A DNA stretch of 41,972 nt from REEB95 sp035934235 (GCA_035934235.1 DASYYB010000048.1:1-41972), one strand, 5' to 3'; shown: positions 1 through 9,012, counted from the stretch's first letter. The notes: generated by a model from the letters alone, not told the origin. Program-made: numbers and translations.

Positions 1-1062
1 GACATCGTTGCGCGCGAGGTCGAGCAGCATCAGATGCTCGGCGCGTTCTTTCGGATCGGCGAGCAATTCCTTGGCGAGTTTCTCATCCTCGGCCGCGTCC
101 TTGCCGCGCCGCCGCGTGCCGGCGAGCGGCCGGATGCTGACCTTGCCGTCGCGAAAACGCACCAGGATCTCCGGGCTCGAACCGACGACGGCGAAATTCC
201 CGAAATCGAGGAAGAACAGGAACGGCGAGGGGTTTAGACGCCGCAGCGCGCGGTAAAGCGCAAATGGCGGCAGCTTGAACGGCACGCTGATGCGCATCGA
301 CGGCACGACCTGGAAGATCTCGCCGGCGCGGATGTACTCCTTGGCCGTCGCCACCATTCGCATGCATTCGTCGCGCGTCATGTTGGCGCTCGGCGCGGGC
401 AGCTCCTCGGTCGTCGCCACCGATTCACGGCGATGCGGCAGGCTGCGCTCGAAATCCGACAGCACGTCGGCCAGGCGCTCGCGCGCCGCGCGATAAGCCT
501 GCTCGGCGTTGACCGCGGGATCGGGCCACACCGGCGTCACCACCGTGACGCGGTCGGCGATGGTGTCGAAGATGCAGACGATGGTCGGCCGCACCAGCAG
601 GCCGTCGGGAATGCCGAGCGTGTCGGGATTGCTGTCGGGAATCTTCTCCACCAGCCCGACCGTGCCGTAACCGAGATAGCCGAACAGTCCCGCGGCCATC
701 GGCGGCAGGTCTTTCGGCGTGGTGACGCGGCACTCCTTGATCAGCGCGCGCAGCGAGGCGAGCGCGCCCTGGTTCTGCGGCTCGAAACGATCGGGCGTCG
801 AGCGCGCGTGCCGGTTGATCTCGGCGCGGTCGCCGAAACAGCGCCACACCAAATCGGGCTTGAGGCCGATGAACGAATAGCGGCCGCGCGCGGCGCCGCC
901 TTCGACGCTCTCGAACAAAAAGCTCAGCGGCTTGCCGTCGGCGAGCTTGAGCATCGCCGACACCGGCGTCTCGAGATCGCTGATCAGCGACGTCCACACC
1001 AGCGCCGGCTTGCCGGCGGCGTGTGCAGCCGCGAAGTCCTTGAACTCGGGCGACAATTGCAT
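1..1062 (-). CDS. trpE: Anthranilate synthase component I, 3'-truncated by window edge
   Basis: TrpE makes anthranilate from chorismate and glutamine-derived ammonia (with TrpG), the first committed step of tryptophan synthesis in the cytoplasm. Read from the ATG at 1062 the frame stays open to base 1, giving 354 residues of a protein that is usually about 500 long. The N-terminal part has the tryptophan-binding-type region, with SLISDLETPVSA near residue 26 and then FLFESVEGG and RYSFIG. The last visible residues, LLDLARNDV, are the conserved start of the chorismate-binding domain core. The start lies 4 bases after the ppiD stop, so the two are probably co-transcribed. A ppiD-trpE-trpG-trpD-trpC order is common in alphaproteobacteria, so trpG probably follows outside the window (inference). 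Confidence 0.95.
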   Translation of the reverse strand, partial: MQLSPEFKDFAAAHAAGKPALVWTSLISDLETPVSAMLKLADGKPLSFLFESVEGGAARGRYSFIGLKPDLVWRCFGDRAEINRHARSTPDRFEPQNQGALASLRALIKECRVTTPKDLPPMAAGLFGYLGYGTVGLVEKIPDSNPDTLGIPDGLLVRPTIVCIFDTIADRVTVVTPVWPDPAVNAEQAYRAARERLADVLSDFERSLPHRRESVATTEELPAPSANMTRDECMRMVATAKEYIRAGEIFQVVPSMRISVPFKLPPFALYRALRRLNPSPFLFFLDFGNFAVVGSSPEILVRFRDGKVSIRPLAGTRRRGKDAAEDEKLAKELLADPKERAEHLMLLDLARNDV

Positions 1063-1066
1063 GGCG

Positions 1067-2944
1067 CTAGAGCGCGCGCTGCAAATTGGTCTGGTTGACC
1101 TCGACCGGATAGCGCGCGCGCAGCGCCTGCGAGAACGCGGCGAGGAACTCGCTCTGCATCTGCTGCGCCAGCCGATGCGACAACGCGTCGACTGTCGCCT
1201 TGTCCTTCGCCGGATCGGCCTTCTGGATGGCGGTGAGCTGCGCCACGGCATAGCCGTCGCCGACGGGTGCGAACGCGGCGCCGTTGAGTTTCAATCCGAA
1301 CAGCGGACCGGCCAGCGCCGGCGGCATCTTGCCGCCGCCCGAACGCATCACCGGGCCGGTGCTGCTGACCACCAGCTTGCGTTTGGCGGCGATCGCTTTG
1401 AGCGATTGGCCGGCATTGACCTCGTCGACGATCTCCTTGGCGAGCTTGGCGAGCGCTTCGCTGCGCTGTTCCGCTTGCCACAGCGTCGCGACGCGGTCGC
1501 GCACCTGGTCGAGCGGCGGCACGCCGGAAGGCGTCACCTTGTCGACATGCACGAGGAAATAGCCGTCGTCGCCAAGATCGTCGAGCGCGCTGTTCTGGCC
1601 CGGCGCGGTGGCGAAGGCGGTTTGCAGCACTTTGGCCTTCGATGGTGGCAGGGTTGCAACCTTGCCGTCGGCGAGATTGCCCTGCGCGTCGACGTCGGCG
1701 ATGGCCGTCGCCTTCATGCCGAACTGCTTCGCCACCGTCGCGAACGCGCCGCCGCCGGCAAGCGCGTCGTCGATGTGATTGGCGAGCTGCGCGATCTGAT
1801 CGCCGGCCATGTCGCGCGCCACTTCCTGGCGCAGCTTGGCCTTCACCTGGTCGAATGTCTGCGTCTGCTCGGGCTTGATCGCATTGACGCGCACGATGTG
1901 CCAGCCGAACGAGGTCTGCACCGGCGGCGTGACTTCACCTTGCTTCGCCGAGAACGCGGCATCGGCGAGCGGCTGCGGCAGACCCTGGCGGCGCATCCAG
2001 CCGAGATCAAGCGTGCTGGCGTCGGCGCCGGCGACCGCTTTGGCGACGGCGGCGAACGGCTTGCCGGCGGCGAGCTGCGCCTCGGCGGCGTCGGCCTTGG
2101 CCTTGTCGGGCAGCAGTATCTGTTCGAGTTGGCGCGTCTCCGGCGTGTGGAACTCGTCGAGCCGCGCCTGATAGGCGTCCTTGAGCTTGTCGTCGGGCAC
2201 GTTGATGCTCGCGGCGACGTCGTCGATGGTCAGCGTCGCCAGGGTGAAGTTGCGGCGCTCGGGTGTGCGGAATGCGTCCGGGTGCGCTTTATAAAAAGTC
2301 TCGAGGTCCTGCTCCGACGGCTTCGGCGCGGCCGGCGCCGCCGATGCCGGCAGCATCAGCACGTCGGCGATGCGGCGTTCGGCGTTGGCGCGATAGATCG
2401 CGTCGGTCAATTCCTGCGGTGGCTGGACGCCTTCGGTCAGCGAAATGGTCAGCTCGTCGCGTGCGAGATCGGAGCGCAGCAGCTGCTCGTACTGCGCGTC
2501 GTTCAGCCGGTTCGCCGCCAGGATCTGGTTGTAGAGATTACGGTCGAACTGCCCGTTGGTGCCGCGGAAGGCCGGGTTGTCGGCGATCGCCTTGCGCACC
2601 GCCTCGTTGCCGACGCGGATATCGAGCCGGCTGGTTTCGTGCGCCAGCACCGCGGATTCGATCAGCCGGTTGAGCGCGACATCGACGATGCCGAGCTGTT
2701 TGGCCTGTTCCATGCTGAGATTGGCGCCGCCGGAGGCGCGGCGCAGCCGATCGATGTCGGCGTGCACCGATTGCTGCAATTGCGCTGCCTCGATCCGTTC
2801 GCCGGCGACGGTCGCGACCGACGTGTCGACGCTGCGATTGCGGAAAATGTCGCCAATGCCCCAGATGCCGAACGTCACAATCAGCACGGCGAACAGGATC
2901 TTGACGATCAGCGAGGTGGCCCTGGAGCGGATAGCTTGCAGCAT
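1067..2944 (-). CDS. ppiD: Membrane-anchored peptidyl-prolyl isomerase/chaperone, PpiD (SurA-like)
   Basis: 625 residues, the normal length of PpiD, an inner-membrane-anchored periplasmic foldase thought to act on proteins leaving the Sec translocon. A single N-terminal membrane segment spans about residues 12-33 and ends in FGIWGIGDIF, typical of the family. A SurA_N-like helical domain follows (about 35-190). A parvulin/PpiC domain lies at about 265-360, with the recognisable stretches LDLGWMRRQGLP and TSFGWHIVRV. The C-terminal part (365-625) resembles a second, degenerate PpiC region plus the helical tail. It is divergent from tpiA and 4 bases upstream of trpE. The ATG at 2944 directly precedes the membrane anchor, which supports that start. 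Confidence 0.93.
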   Translation of the reverse strand: MLQAIRSRATSLIVKILFAVLIVTFGIWGIGDIFRNRSVDTSVATVAGERIEAAQLQQSVHADIDRLRRASGGANLSMEQAKQLGIVDVALNRLIESAVLAHETSRLDIRVGNEAVRKAIADNPAFRGTNGQFDRNLYNQILAANRLNDAQYEQLLRSDLARDELTISLTEGVQPPQELTDAIYRANAERRIADVLMLPASAAPAAPKPSEQDLETFYKAHPDAFRTPERRNFTLATLTIDDVAASINVPDDKLKDAYQARLDEFHTPETRQLEQILLPDKAKADAAEAQLAAGKPFAAVAKAVAGADASTLDLGWMRRQGLPQPLADAAFSAKQGEVTPPVQTSFGWHIVRVNAIKPEQTQTFDQVKAKLRQEVARDMAGDQIAQLANHIDDALAGGGAFATVAKQFGMKATAIADVDAQGNLADGKVATLPPSKAKVLQTAFATAPGQNSALDDLGDDGYFLVHVDKVTPSGVPPLDQVRDRVATLWQAEQRSEALAKLAKEIVDEVNAGQSLKAIAAKRKLVVSSTGPVMRSGGGKMPPALAGPLFGLKLNGAAFAPVGDGYAVAQLTAIQKADPAKDKATVDALSHRLAQQMQSEFLAAFSQALRARYPVEVNQTNLQRAL

Positions 2945-2973
2945 GATGAAGTCCGGATTGGCGCGGCGCGCGG

Positions 2974-3002
2974 ATGATAGGGGCGGGCCGGTGGCGCCGC
3001 AA
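2974..3002 (-). promoter_or_regulatory. Possible promoter for ppiD-trpE
   Basis: On the minus strand TTGCGG (3002-2997), a 17-base gap and TATCAT (2979-2974) lie about 30 bases before the ppiD start, in the 112-base divergent gap with tpiA. The -10 is a 5/6 match to the sigma-70 consensus and the -35 only 3/6. I see no equally good element facing tpiA. Confidence 0.3.
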
Positions 3003-3056
3003 CGCCCAAAGCGCCACGCTCTGGCGGGCGTCCGACGCCTATGCTAGAGCGGCCTG

Positions 3057-3800
3057 ATGCGCAAGCTGGTGGCCGGCAACTGGAAGATGAACGGTCTCGC
3101 CGCCGACGGCGTCGCCCGCGCCCGCGATCTTGCGGCGCGCGCCAAGGCGAAGCCGCCGGTCAGCGAGATCGTCCTGTGCCCGCCGGCGACGCTGTTGGCG
3201 CCGGTTGCGCAAGCCATCGCCGGTTCCGGCCTCGCGCTCGGCGGCCAGGACTGCCACACCGAGGCCGCGGGCGCGCACACCGGCGACATCGGCGCGCCGA
3301 TGCTGAAGGATGCGGGCTGCGTTTACGTCATCCTCGGCCATTCCGAACGCCGCCGCGATCATCAGGAAACCGACGCCGTTGTGCGTGCGAAAGCGGCGAC
3401 CGCGGTCGCTGCCGGGCTGTGCGCCATCGTCTGCGTTGGCGAAACCGCAGCCGAGCGCGCCAGCGGCCGCACCGAGGCGATCGTCGTGCACCAGCTGCGC
3501 GGCTCGCTGCCGCCGAAGCTGAACGCCGCGATGCTGGTCGTCGCTTACGAGCCGGTCTGGGCGATTGGCAGCGGCCGCACGCCGACCGTGGACGATGTCG
3601 CGGCGGTGCACGCGCGCATCCGCGCCGCGCTGCACGATCTCGCGACCCAAGCCGACGCCGTGCGCATCCTTTATGGCGGCTCGGTCAAGCCGGTGAACGC
3701 ACGCGAACTCATGGCCGTCGCCAACGTCGATGGATTGCTGGTCGGCGGCGGAAGTTTGAGCACCGAAGAGTTCTGGGCGATCGCCTCGGCCTGCGATTGA
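3057..3800 (+). CDS. tpiA: Triosephosphate isomerase
   Basis: Interconverts dihydroxyacetone phosphate and glyceraldehyde 3-phosphate in glycolysis/gluconeogenesis; cytoplasmic, normally a dimer. The 247 residues fit the family (about 250). All catalytic signatures are present: GNWKMN with Lys10, ILGHSERR with electrophile His95, and AYEPVWAIG with base Glu165. The phosphate-binding loops LYGGSVKP and LLVGGGSL follow. It starts at ATG 3057 on the opposite strand to ppiD. In relatives I recall tpiA usually being followed or preceded by secG; here the nearest secG is 8.7 kb away, behind an accessory block. Confidence 0.97.
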   Translation: MRKLVAGNWKMNGLAADGVARARDLAARAKAKPPVSEIVLCPPATLLAPVAQAIAGSGLALGGQDCHTEAAGAHTGDIGAPMLKDAGCVYVILGHSERRRDHQETDAVVRAKAATAVAAGLCAIVCVGETAAERASGRTEAIVVHQLRGSLPPKLNAAMLVVAYEPVWAIGSGRTPTVDDVAAVHARIRAALHDLATQADAVRILYGGSVKPVNARELMAVANVDGLLVGGGSLSTEEFWAIASACD

Positions 3801-3837
3801 GCGGCCGCGTGTGCAAGCGGAGAGAGGGGATGCGGTG

Positions 3838-4584
3838 ATGGTGGATCGTCGCGCCGTGCTGCTCGGGCTGTTGTCGTGTCCGGTGTGTGCTTCGCTGGCG
3901 CGCGCCGCCGGAGGGCCACCTTGGAGTTACGAAGGCGCCGACGGGCCGGCGCAATGGGGCGATCTCGATCCCGGCTTCAAGGCGTGCGCCGCCGGCAGTC
4001 AGCAATCGCCGATCGATCTCAAGGGCGCGATCAAAGCCGATTTCGGGCACCTCGAGCTCGACTGGAAGCCGCAGGCCTATACCGTCGTCAACAACGGCCA
4101 CACCGTCCAGGCCAATGCCAAGCCCGGCAGCTTCGCGCGCGTCGCCGGCGAGACCTATGCGTTGCGGCAATTCCATTTCCACATGCCGAGTGAGCATGCC
4201 ATCAACGGTGCCCGCACCGCGATGGAGGTGCATTTCGTCCACGCCGGCCCCGGCGGCCGGTACGCTGTCGTCGGCGCGTTCATGAAATCCGGCGCGACCA
4301 ATGCCGCCTTCGGCGCCATCGTCGCCGCAGCGCCGCGCACGCTGGGCGAGGGCGCCTTGCGCCGGCCGATCAATCCGCGTCAATTGGTGCCGGCGAAGAG
4401 CGACGTCTATCGCTACGCCGGCTCATTGACCACGCCGCCGTGCAGCGAGGTCGTCGACTGGAACGTCTATGCGCGGTCGATCGAGGTCGCAGCGGGCGAC
4501 ATCGCCGCGTTCCACGCGCTCTATCCGATGAACGCGCGGCCGCTGCAGCCGCTCAATCGACGGTTCGTGCTGATCGGCCACTAA
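3838..4584 (+). CDS. Exported alpha-class carbonic anhydrase
   Basis: Zinc enzyme that hydrates CO2 to bicarbonate, predicted periplasmic. From ATG 3838 it is 248 residues; the start has AGAGAGGGGA 7 bases upstream and gives a compact signal peptide. A GTG start at 3811 is possible but less likely. The N-terminus MVDRRAVLLGLL looks like a Tat signal, ending around ARA at 21-23; an LLSC sequence could alternatively act as a lipobox. Zinc ligands are His113 and His115 in QFHFHMPSEH and His132 in MEVHFVH. The Thr199-equivalent sits in SLTTPPCSE. Cys50 and Cys202 are placed for the disulfide typical of bacterial alpha enzymes. It lies 37 bases after tpiA and ahead of an ABC importer, and may share tpiA transcription. 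Confidence 0.93.
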   Translation: MVDRRAVLLGLLSCPVCASLARAAGGPPWSYEGADGPAQWGDLDPGFKACAAGSQQSPIDLKGAIKADFGHLELDWKPQAYTVVNNGHTVQANAKPGSFARVAGETYALRQFHFHMPSEHAINGARTAMEVHFVHAGPGGRYAVVGAFMKSGATNAAFGAIVAAAPRTLGEGALRRPINPRQLVPAKSDVYRYAGSLTTPPCSEVVDWNVYARSIEVAAGDIAAFHALYPMNARPLQPLNRRFVLIGH

Positions 4585-4945
4585 TCGTCGCCGCGGCGTG
4601 TGCCGTCACGCGACGCGGTGGCATACCACCATTGCCAGCGCACGGCGTCCTACCGCCTTACACCTTATTCATGTACCGCGCTTGCAACGGCGGGCCGACG
4701 GTGGGCCGAACGCCCCTGAAAGTCCTTGAAGCTGCAGCGCGCTTTGCGGATGATGAGCGCACGAACAATAATGCGTTTTGTGCGCGTAGGGGGAGGCTCA
4801 AGACACGACAGCGGCGAGCGGCGCTCGCCCTTTCCTTCATCGTCATTGAATTAACGTGGCTGGCTGCGTTCCGCGGCCAGTTCCACAACAGCGTGGCAGT
4901 TCAAAAAGCAACCGCAAACAATGACAGACAACAGGGAGTGAAACG
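4585..4945 (+). other. 361-base leader region before the ABC importer
   Basis: No convincing gene is seen in this gap. It holds the hairpin at 4813-4829, and a ribosome-binding site AGGGAGTG just before the ATG at 4946. The mostly lower-GC character of 4750-4945 compared with the neighbouring genes suits a promoter and leader for the importer. I found no sigma-54 -24/-12 pair and no recognisable riboswitch. Confidence 0.4.
4813..4829 (+). terminator. Hairpin in the importer leader
   Basis: GGCGAGC-GGC-GCTCGCC is a perfect 7-base-pair stem with a 3-base loop, followed by CTTTCCTTC, a weak pyrimidine tract. It could end readthrough from the carbonic anhydrase gene or attenuate the importer. 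The poor T-run keeps this uncertain. Confidence 0.4.
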
Positions 4946-6208
4946 ATGACTGAGTCGAAGCCGTCCACTATCGGTCGCCGCACGATCATCAAAGCGACGG
5001 CCGCCGCGGGTCTGGCGCAGATCGCCGCACCCTTTGTCATCTCGGCGCGTGCGGCCGACACCATCAAGATCGGCCTCGACGATTGCTTCACCGGCACCTA
5101 TGCCGAGACCGGTACGAACGAGAAACTCGGCGCCGAGTTCGCGGTCGACGAGATCAACAAGAAGGGCGGCATTCTCGGTCGCAAGGTCGAGATGATCTCC
5201 GAGGATTCGACCAGCGCCGACACCGGCGTTGCGGTGCAGAAGGCGCACAAACTGCTCGATCGCGACAAGGTCGACTTCCTGCTCGGCAACGTGAACTCGG
5301 CGATGGCGCTCGCGATCGGCGAAGTCGCCGGCCAAGCTGGCAAGCTGCTGGTCGTCACCGGCGGCCATACCGATGCCGTCACCGGCACCGACTGCCACTG
5401 GAACGTGTTCCGTGTCTGCAACACGACACGCATGGAGACCAATTCGGTCTCGCAGACGCTGTTCAAGAAGTACGGCAAGAAATTCTATTTCATCACGCCG
5501 GACTACGCGTTCGGCCACACGCTGCAACTGGGTTTCGAAGCGGCGCTGAAGGCGAACAACGGCACCGAGGTGGGTGCATCGCTGACGCCGCTCGGCGCCA
5601 CGGACTACTCGGCCTATCTCATCAAGGCGCAGGCCGCGAAGCCGGACGTCATCATCTTCCTCACCGCCGGCCAGGATGCGGTCAACTCGCTGAAGCAAGC
5701 GGTGCAGTTCGGCCTCAACAAGAAGTTCGCCATCGCTGGCGCGCAGCAGGAGCTCGAAGTGCTCAACGGCCTGCCGCCCGAGGCGCGTATCGGCACCTGG
5801 GTCTTCGAATGGTACTGGAAGCAGCCGGGCGTGCCCTTTGTGAAGGAGTTTGTCGCCGACATCCGCAAGCGCAACGGCGGCAAGGTGCCGACGGCGCGTC
5901 ACTGGTTCGGCTATGCGGCGGCATGGACCTGCGCGCTTGCGGCCAATCACACCAAGTCGCTCGACACGCCCAAGATGGCGAGGTTCCTGCAGAATTTCAA
6001 ACTGCCGCCTGAGGTCGCTCTCATGCCGAACAACCCGTTCTTCCGGGCGGGCGACAATCAGTTCATGCCGACGCTCTTCGTCGGTCATGCGGTATCGCAG
6101 GGCAAGGACGACCCCGAAGATCTCTTCGTCGTCGATCAGGAGGTCAAGGGTAGCGATGCCGCGCTGCCGGTTTCCGAAACCGGCTGCAAGATGAAGATAC
6201 CGGCCTGA
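4946..6208 (+). CDS. HAAT/Liv-type ABC importer, substrate-binding protein
   Basis: Periplasmic type-I solute-binding protein of the hydrophobic amino acid/amide family, which delivers substrate to the permeases encoded next. 420 residues. The N-terminus has a twin-arginine signal, GRRTIIKATAAAG at about 10-22, with likely cleavage after ISARA (about 36). The mature part begins DTIKIGLDDCFTGTYAETG, the usual first strand and substrate loop of the Peripla_BP_6 fold. The region INKKGGILGRKVEMISEDS is characteristic of the family. It is the first gene of a SBP-permease-permease-ATPase-ATPase set. The substrate is not readable from sequence; branched-chain amino acids, amides, urea and aromatic acids are all handled by this family. 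Confidence 0.92.
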   Translation: MTESKPSTIGRRTIIKATAAAGLAQIAAPFVISARAADTIKIGLDDCFTGTYAETGTNEKLGAEFAVDEINKKGGILGRKVEMISEDSTSADTGVAVQKAHKLLDRDKVDFLLGNVNSAMALAIGEVAGQAGKLLVVTGGHTDAVTGTDCHWNVFRVCNTTRMETNSVSQTLFKKYGKKFYFITPDYAFGHTLQLGFEAALKANNGTEVGASLTPLGATDYSAYLIKAQAAKPDVIIFLTAGQDAVNSLKQAVQFGLNKKFAIAGAQQELEVLNGLPPEARIGTWVFEWYWKQPGVPFVKEFVADIRKRNGGKVPTARHWFGYAAAWTCALAANHTKSLDTPKMARFLQNFKLPPEVALMPNNPFFRAGDNQFMPTLFVGHAVSQGKDDPEDLFVVDQEVKGSDAALPVSETGCKMKIPA

Positions 6209-6215
6209 TTGGGAC

Positions 6216-6256
6216 GGGAAAGCCGGGCGCCGCTTCGGTGGCGGCGCCCGGTTCCC
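6216..6256 (+). promoter_or_regulatory. Stable intergenic hairpin after the binding-protein gene
   Basis: CCGGGCGCCGC (6223-6233) pairs perfectly with GCGGCGCCCGG (6241-6251) around a 7-base loop. An outer GGGAA/TTCCC adds 5 pairs after a 2-base bulge. There is no T-run, so it is more likely an mRNA 3'-end protector or partial terminator, as seen after other binding-protein genes, than a full stop. Confidence 0.6.
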
Positions 6257-6386
6257 GATGGGACGAACGGAGAATTTCGGTTGTCGATCGTATGGTTTGT
6301 GCCGGGCCCGCGTGCCGGAGCATGCGGGCCGCGTTTGTGTGGGAACCCTTTCGCGATGACGAACCGTCGGGCATGACGCGCGCGCG

Positions 6387-7253
6387 ATGACCGAGCTCAT
6401 CCTTTACAACGTCTTCAACGGCCTCATCATCGGCGCGTTCTACGCGTTGATGGCGCTCGGCCTATCGTTGATCCTCAATCTCTCGGGCGTGATCAATTTC
6501 GCCCATGGCGGCTTCCTCACGCTCGGCGGCTATCTCGCCTTCGTGCTGGTCCCATTTGTCGGCTTCTGGGGTGCGCTGCTGATCTCGCCGTTCCTCACCG
6601 CGGCTTTCGGCCTGGTGATCGAGCGTCTGATGATCCGTCCTCTCTACGGCCGCGATCCGCTTTACAGCCTGTTGTTGACCTTCGGTCTCGCCTACATGTT
6701 CGAGGACGGCACGCGCTTCATATGGGGTCCGCAGACCTTGCCGTTTTCGGTGCCCGGCTGGCTGCAGAATCAACTCAGCACCCAGTTCTTCTTCCTCACC
6801 GGCTATCGCGTGTTCATGGTGGTGCTGGCGACGGTCGCGGTCACCGCGCTGTTCTTGATCCTGAGCCGGACGCGTGTCGGCATGCGCATTCGCGCCGGGA
6901 CGCTCGATCTCGAGACCGTCTCCGTGCTCGGTGTCAACGTGCGCGTCCTGCGCACCGTCAACTTCGGCCTCGGCATCTATCTGGCCGGCCTTGCCGGCGT
7001 GCTCGCCGCCGGCATGCTGGGTCTCCAGCCGACGACCGGCAGCGAACTGATCATGCCGAGCTTCGTTGCCATCATCATCGGCGGTCTCGGCAGTCTGCCG
7101 GGCACGCTGCTGGGCGGGTTGCTCATCGGTGTTGCCTCGGGCGTCACGAGCGTGTTCTTCCCGGACGCGAGCGAGGCAGTGATTTACGTGATGATGGGCC
7201 TTGTGTTGCTGGTGCGGCCGCGCGGCCTGCTGGGTGAGGAGGGACGTTTCTGA
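6387..7253 (+). CDS. Liv-type ABC importer permease, LivH-like
   Basis: Inner-membrane permease that forms half of the translocation channel with the next gene's product. 288 residues, all strongly hydrophobic. The start MTELILYNVFNGLIIGAFYA and the early NLSGVINFAHGGFLTLGGY are hallmark LivH sequences. GLGSLPGTLLGGLLIGV near the C-terminus matches the conserved EAA-like region. It begins 178 bases after the binding-protein gene, beyond the hairpin, and its last base overlaps the next start (TGATG). Naming it livH would assume a branched-chain amino acid substrate, so the symbol is left blank. Confidence 0.93.
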   Translation: MTELILYNVFNGLIIGAFYALMALGLSLILNLSGVINFAHGGFLTLGGYLAFVLVPFVGFWGALLISPFLTAAFGLVIERLMIRPLYGRDPLYSLLLTFGLAYMFEDGTRFIWGPQTLPFSVPGWLQNQLSTQFFFLTGYRVFMVVLATVAVTALFLILSRTRVGMRIRAGTLDLETVSVLGVNVRVLRTVNFGLGIYLAGLAGVLAAGMLGLQPTTGSELIMPSFVAIIIGGLGSLPGTLLGGLLIGVASGVTSVFFPDASEAVIYVMMGLVLLVRPRGLLGEEGRF

Positions 7254-8266
7254 TGGTCCGTCTCGATAAGTCGACGGACGCAGCGCGCAGCAGCGCACCG
7301 AGCGTTCCAGTCGCTGGTTTTCGCCTCGACAAGCGCGCCGCTGACACCATCGTCTGGCTGCTGCTGCTGACTATGCCGTTCTGGATCGGCTGGATCGGCG
7401 GCTACACCCAGCTTGGCACCCGCGTGGTGATTCTGGCGCTTGCCGCCATGGCGCTCAATTTCCTGCTCGGCTACACCGGCGTGCTGTCGTTCGGCCATGC
7501 AGCGTATTTCGGCCTGGGCAGCTACGGCCTCGGGCTGACCATCAAATATCTGGTGCCGAACACGCTGGTCGGCATGGCGGTGGGCATCGTCACCGCGATC
7601 GTCGCGGCGGCAATCATCGGCGTGTTGATCGTGCGGCTCCGGGGCATCTACTTCGCGATGGTGACCATTGCCTTCGGCCAGGTGTTCTATTTCATCGCTT
7701 ACCGTTGGAACAATGTCACCGGTGGCGACGACGGCCTCTCCGGTTGGCACCGGCTGCCGGTCGATCTTGGCTTTACCCAGATCGATATCCTTAACAACGA
7801 CTTGGCGTTCTATTACGTGGCGCTGTTCTGTTTTGCGGTGTCGGTTGGCATTATGGCGCTGCTGCTGCGCTCGCCGTTCGGCCGTACGCTGCTGGCGATC
7901 CGCGAGAACGAGCGCCGCGCGCGCTTCCTCGGGATACCGGTCGACCGGCACATCTGGTTGTCTTGGCTCATCTCGTGCACCTTCACCAGCTTAGCCGGCA
8001 CGCTCTATGCGATGCTGAATAACTTTTCCGACCCGCACGACCTGCACTGGGAGCAATCAGGGAATTTCGTCATCATGGCCGTCCTGGGTGGCATGCGTAG
8101 CTTCTGGGGACCGCTGATCGGCGCGGCCATCTTCATCGTGCTCGAGGACTATATTTCGAGCCGTACCGAGAACTGGGAGTCATTTATCGGACTCTTTTTC
8201 GTTCTCGTCGTGCTGTTCTTCCCGCGCGGTGTCCTGGGCATGATCCGACGGAAGACCATGCAATGA
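7253..8266 (+). CDS. Liv-type ABC importer permease, LivM-like
   Basis: Second inner-membrane permease subunit. 337 residues, with a basic N-terminal stretch and then about nine hydrophobic segments. LLGYTGVLSFGHAAYFGLGSY is the signature of LivM-type subunits, and VRLRGIYFAMVTIAFGQ follows. The late segment AVLGGMRSFWGPLIGAA corresponds to the conserved GGxGxxxGPxxGA loop that contacts the ATPase. The start overlaps the previous stop by one base and the end overlaps the ATPase start by 4 bases, so the four channel genes are translationally coupled. Confidence 0.93.
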   Translation: MVRLDKSTDAARSSAPSVPVAGFRLDKRAADTIVWLLLLTMPFWIGWIGGYTQLGTRVVILALAAMALNFLLGYTGVLSFGHAAYFGLGSYGLGLTIKYLVPNTLVGMAVGIVTAIVAAAIIGVLIVRLRGIYFAMVTIAFGQVFYFIAYRWNNVTGGDDGLSGWHRLPVDLGFTQIDILNNDLAFYYVALFCFAVSVGIMALLLRSPFGRTLLAIRENERRARFLGIPVDRHIWLSWLISCTFTSLAGTLYAMLNNFSDPHDLHWEQSGNFVIMAVLGGMRSFWGPLIGAAIFIVLEDYISSRTENWESFIGLFFVLVVLFFPRGVLGMIRRKTMQ

Positions 8267-9008
8267 GCCTGCTCCAGGTCGAAAACGTCTCCAAGCGCTT
8301 CGGCGATCTGGTTGCCGTCAACGGCGTGTCGATGACAGTCGAGCAGGGAGAATTGCGCGCGGTGATCGGCCCGAACGGCGCCGGCAAGACCACGTTCTTC
8401 AATCTGATCAGCGGCTTCCTCACGCCTTCGGCGGGCAAGATCATCTTCGACAATCAGGACGTCACCAAGCTGCTGCCCGCGCACCGCGTGTGGCGCGGCA
8501 TGGCGCGTACGTTCCAGATCACCGAGGTGTTTCCCGAGCTGACGACGCGCGAAAACCTGCGCATCGCGGTCGAGGTCGCGGCGGGCTACCGCCTCAAGAC
8601 CTGGCTCTCGCGCGATCTCGACGGCGAGGTCCGCGCCCGCGTCACCGACCTGCTCGAGATGAGCGGCCTCGCCAGCAAGGCCGATCGTCTGGTTGGCGAG
8701 CTGTCGCACGGCGATCAACGTGCGACCGAGATCATGATGGCGCTGGCGCTGAAGCCGCGGCTGCTGTTGCTCGACGAGCCGACGGCCGGCATGGGCGACC
8801 AGGAGACCTATGACATCACCCAGCTCATCCGTAAGCTGCACAAGAATCAGAAGCTGACGATCGTGCTGATCGAACACGACATGCGCGTCGTCTTCCATCT
8901 CGCCGACCGCATCATGGTGCTGGCCGAGGGCACGCCGCTGGCGGAAGGCACGCCGGCCGAGATCGCCAAGAACGAGGCGGTACAGGCGGCCTATTTGGGG
9001 AAGGCGGC

Positions 9009-9012
<4 letters not shown>
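8263..9012 (+). CDS. Liv-type ABC importer ATPase, LivG-like
   Basis: ATP-binding subunit on the cytoplasmic face that powers import. 249 residues. Walker A GPNGAGKTTF at about 36-45, ABC signature LSHGDQR (a common LivG variant of LSGGQ), Walker B LLLLDEPTAGM and the H-loop VLIEHDM. The long insertion after the Q-loop and the ending EAVQAAYLG are typical of LivG. It overlaps both neighbours by 4 bases. Confidence 0.94.

Noticed and set aside
932..2977. 681-codon plus-strand frame opposite ppiD, and other long antisense frames (4901-6400, 15380-17110, 20250-21554, 35510-37585)
   Set aside because: They run opposite well-supported genes, are rich in Arg, Ala and His as expected from GC-rich third positions, and have no recognisable domains.
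4858..4885. Sigma-54 -24/-12 promoter before the importer
   Set aside because: TGGC and GC elements are present but not at the required spacing.
4440..4949. 169-codon plus-strand frame covering the leader gap before the importer
   Set aside because: It starts inside the carbonic anhydrase gene in another frame, has no ribosome-binding site or family similarity, and its composition is unlike the neighbouring genes.
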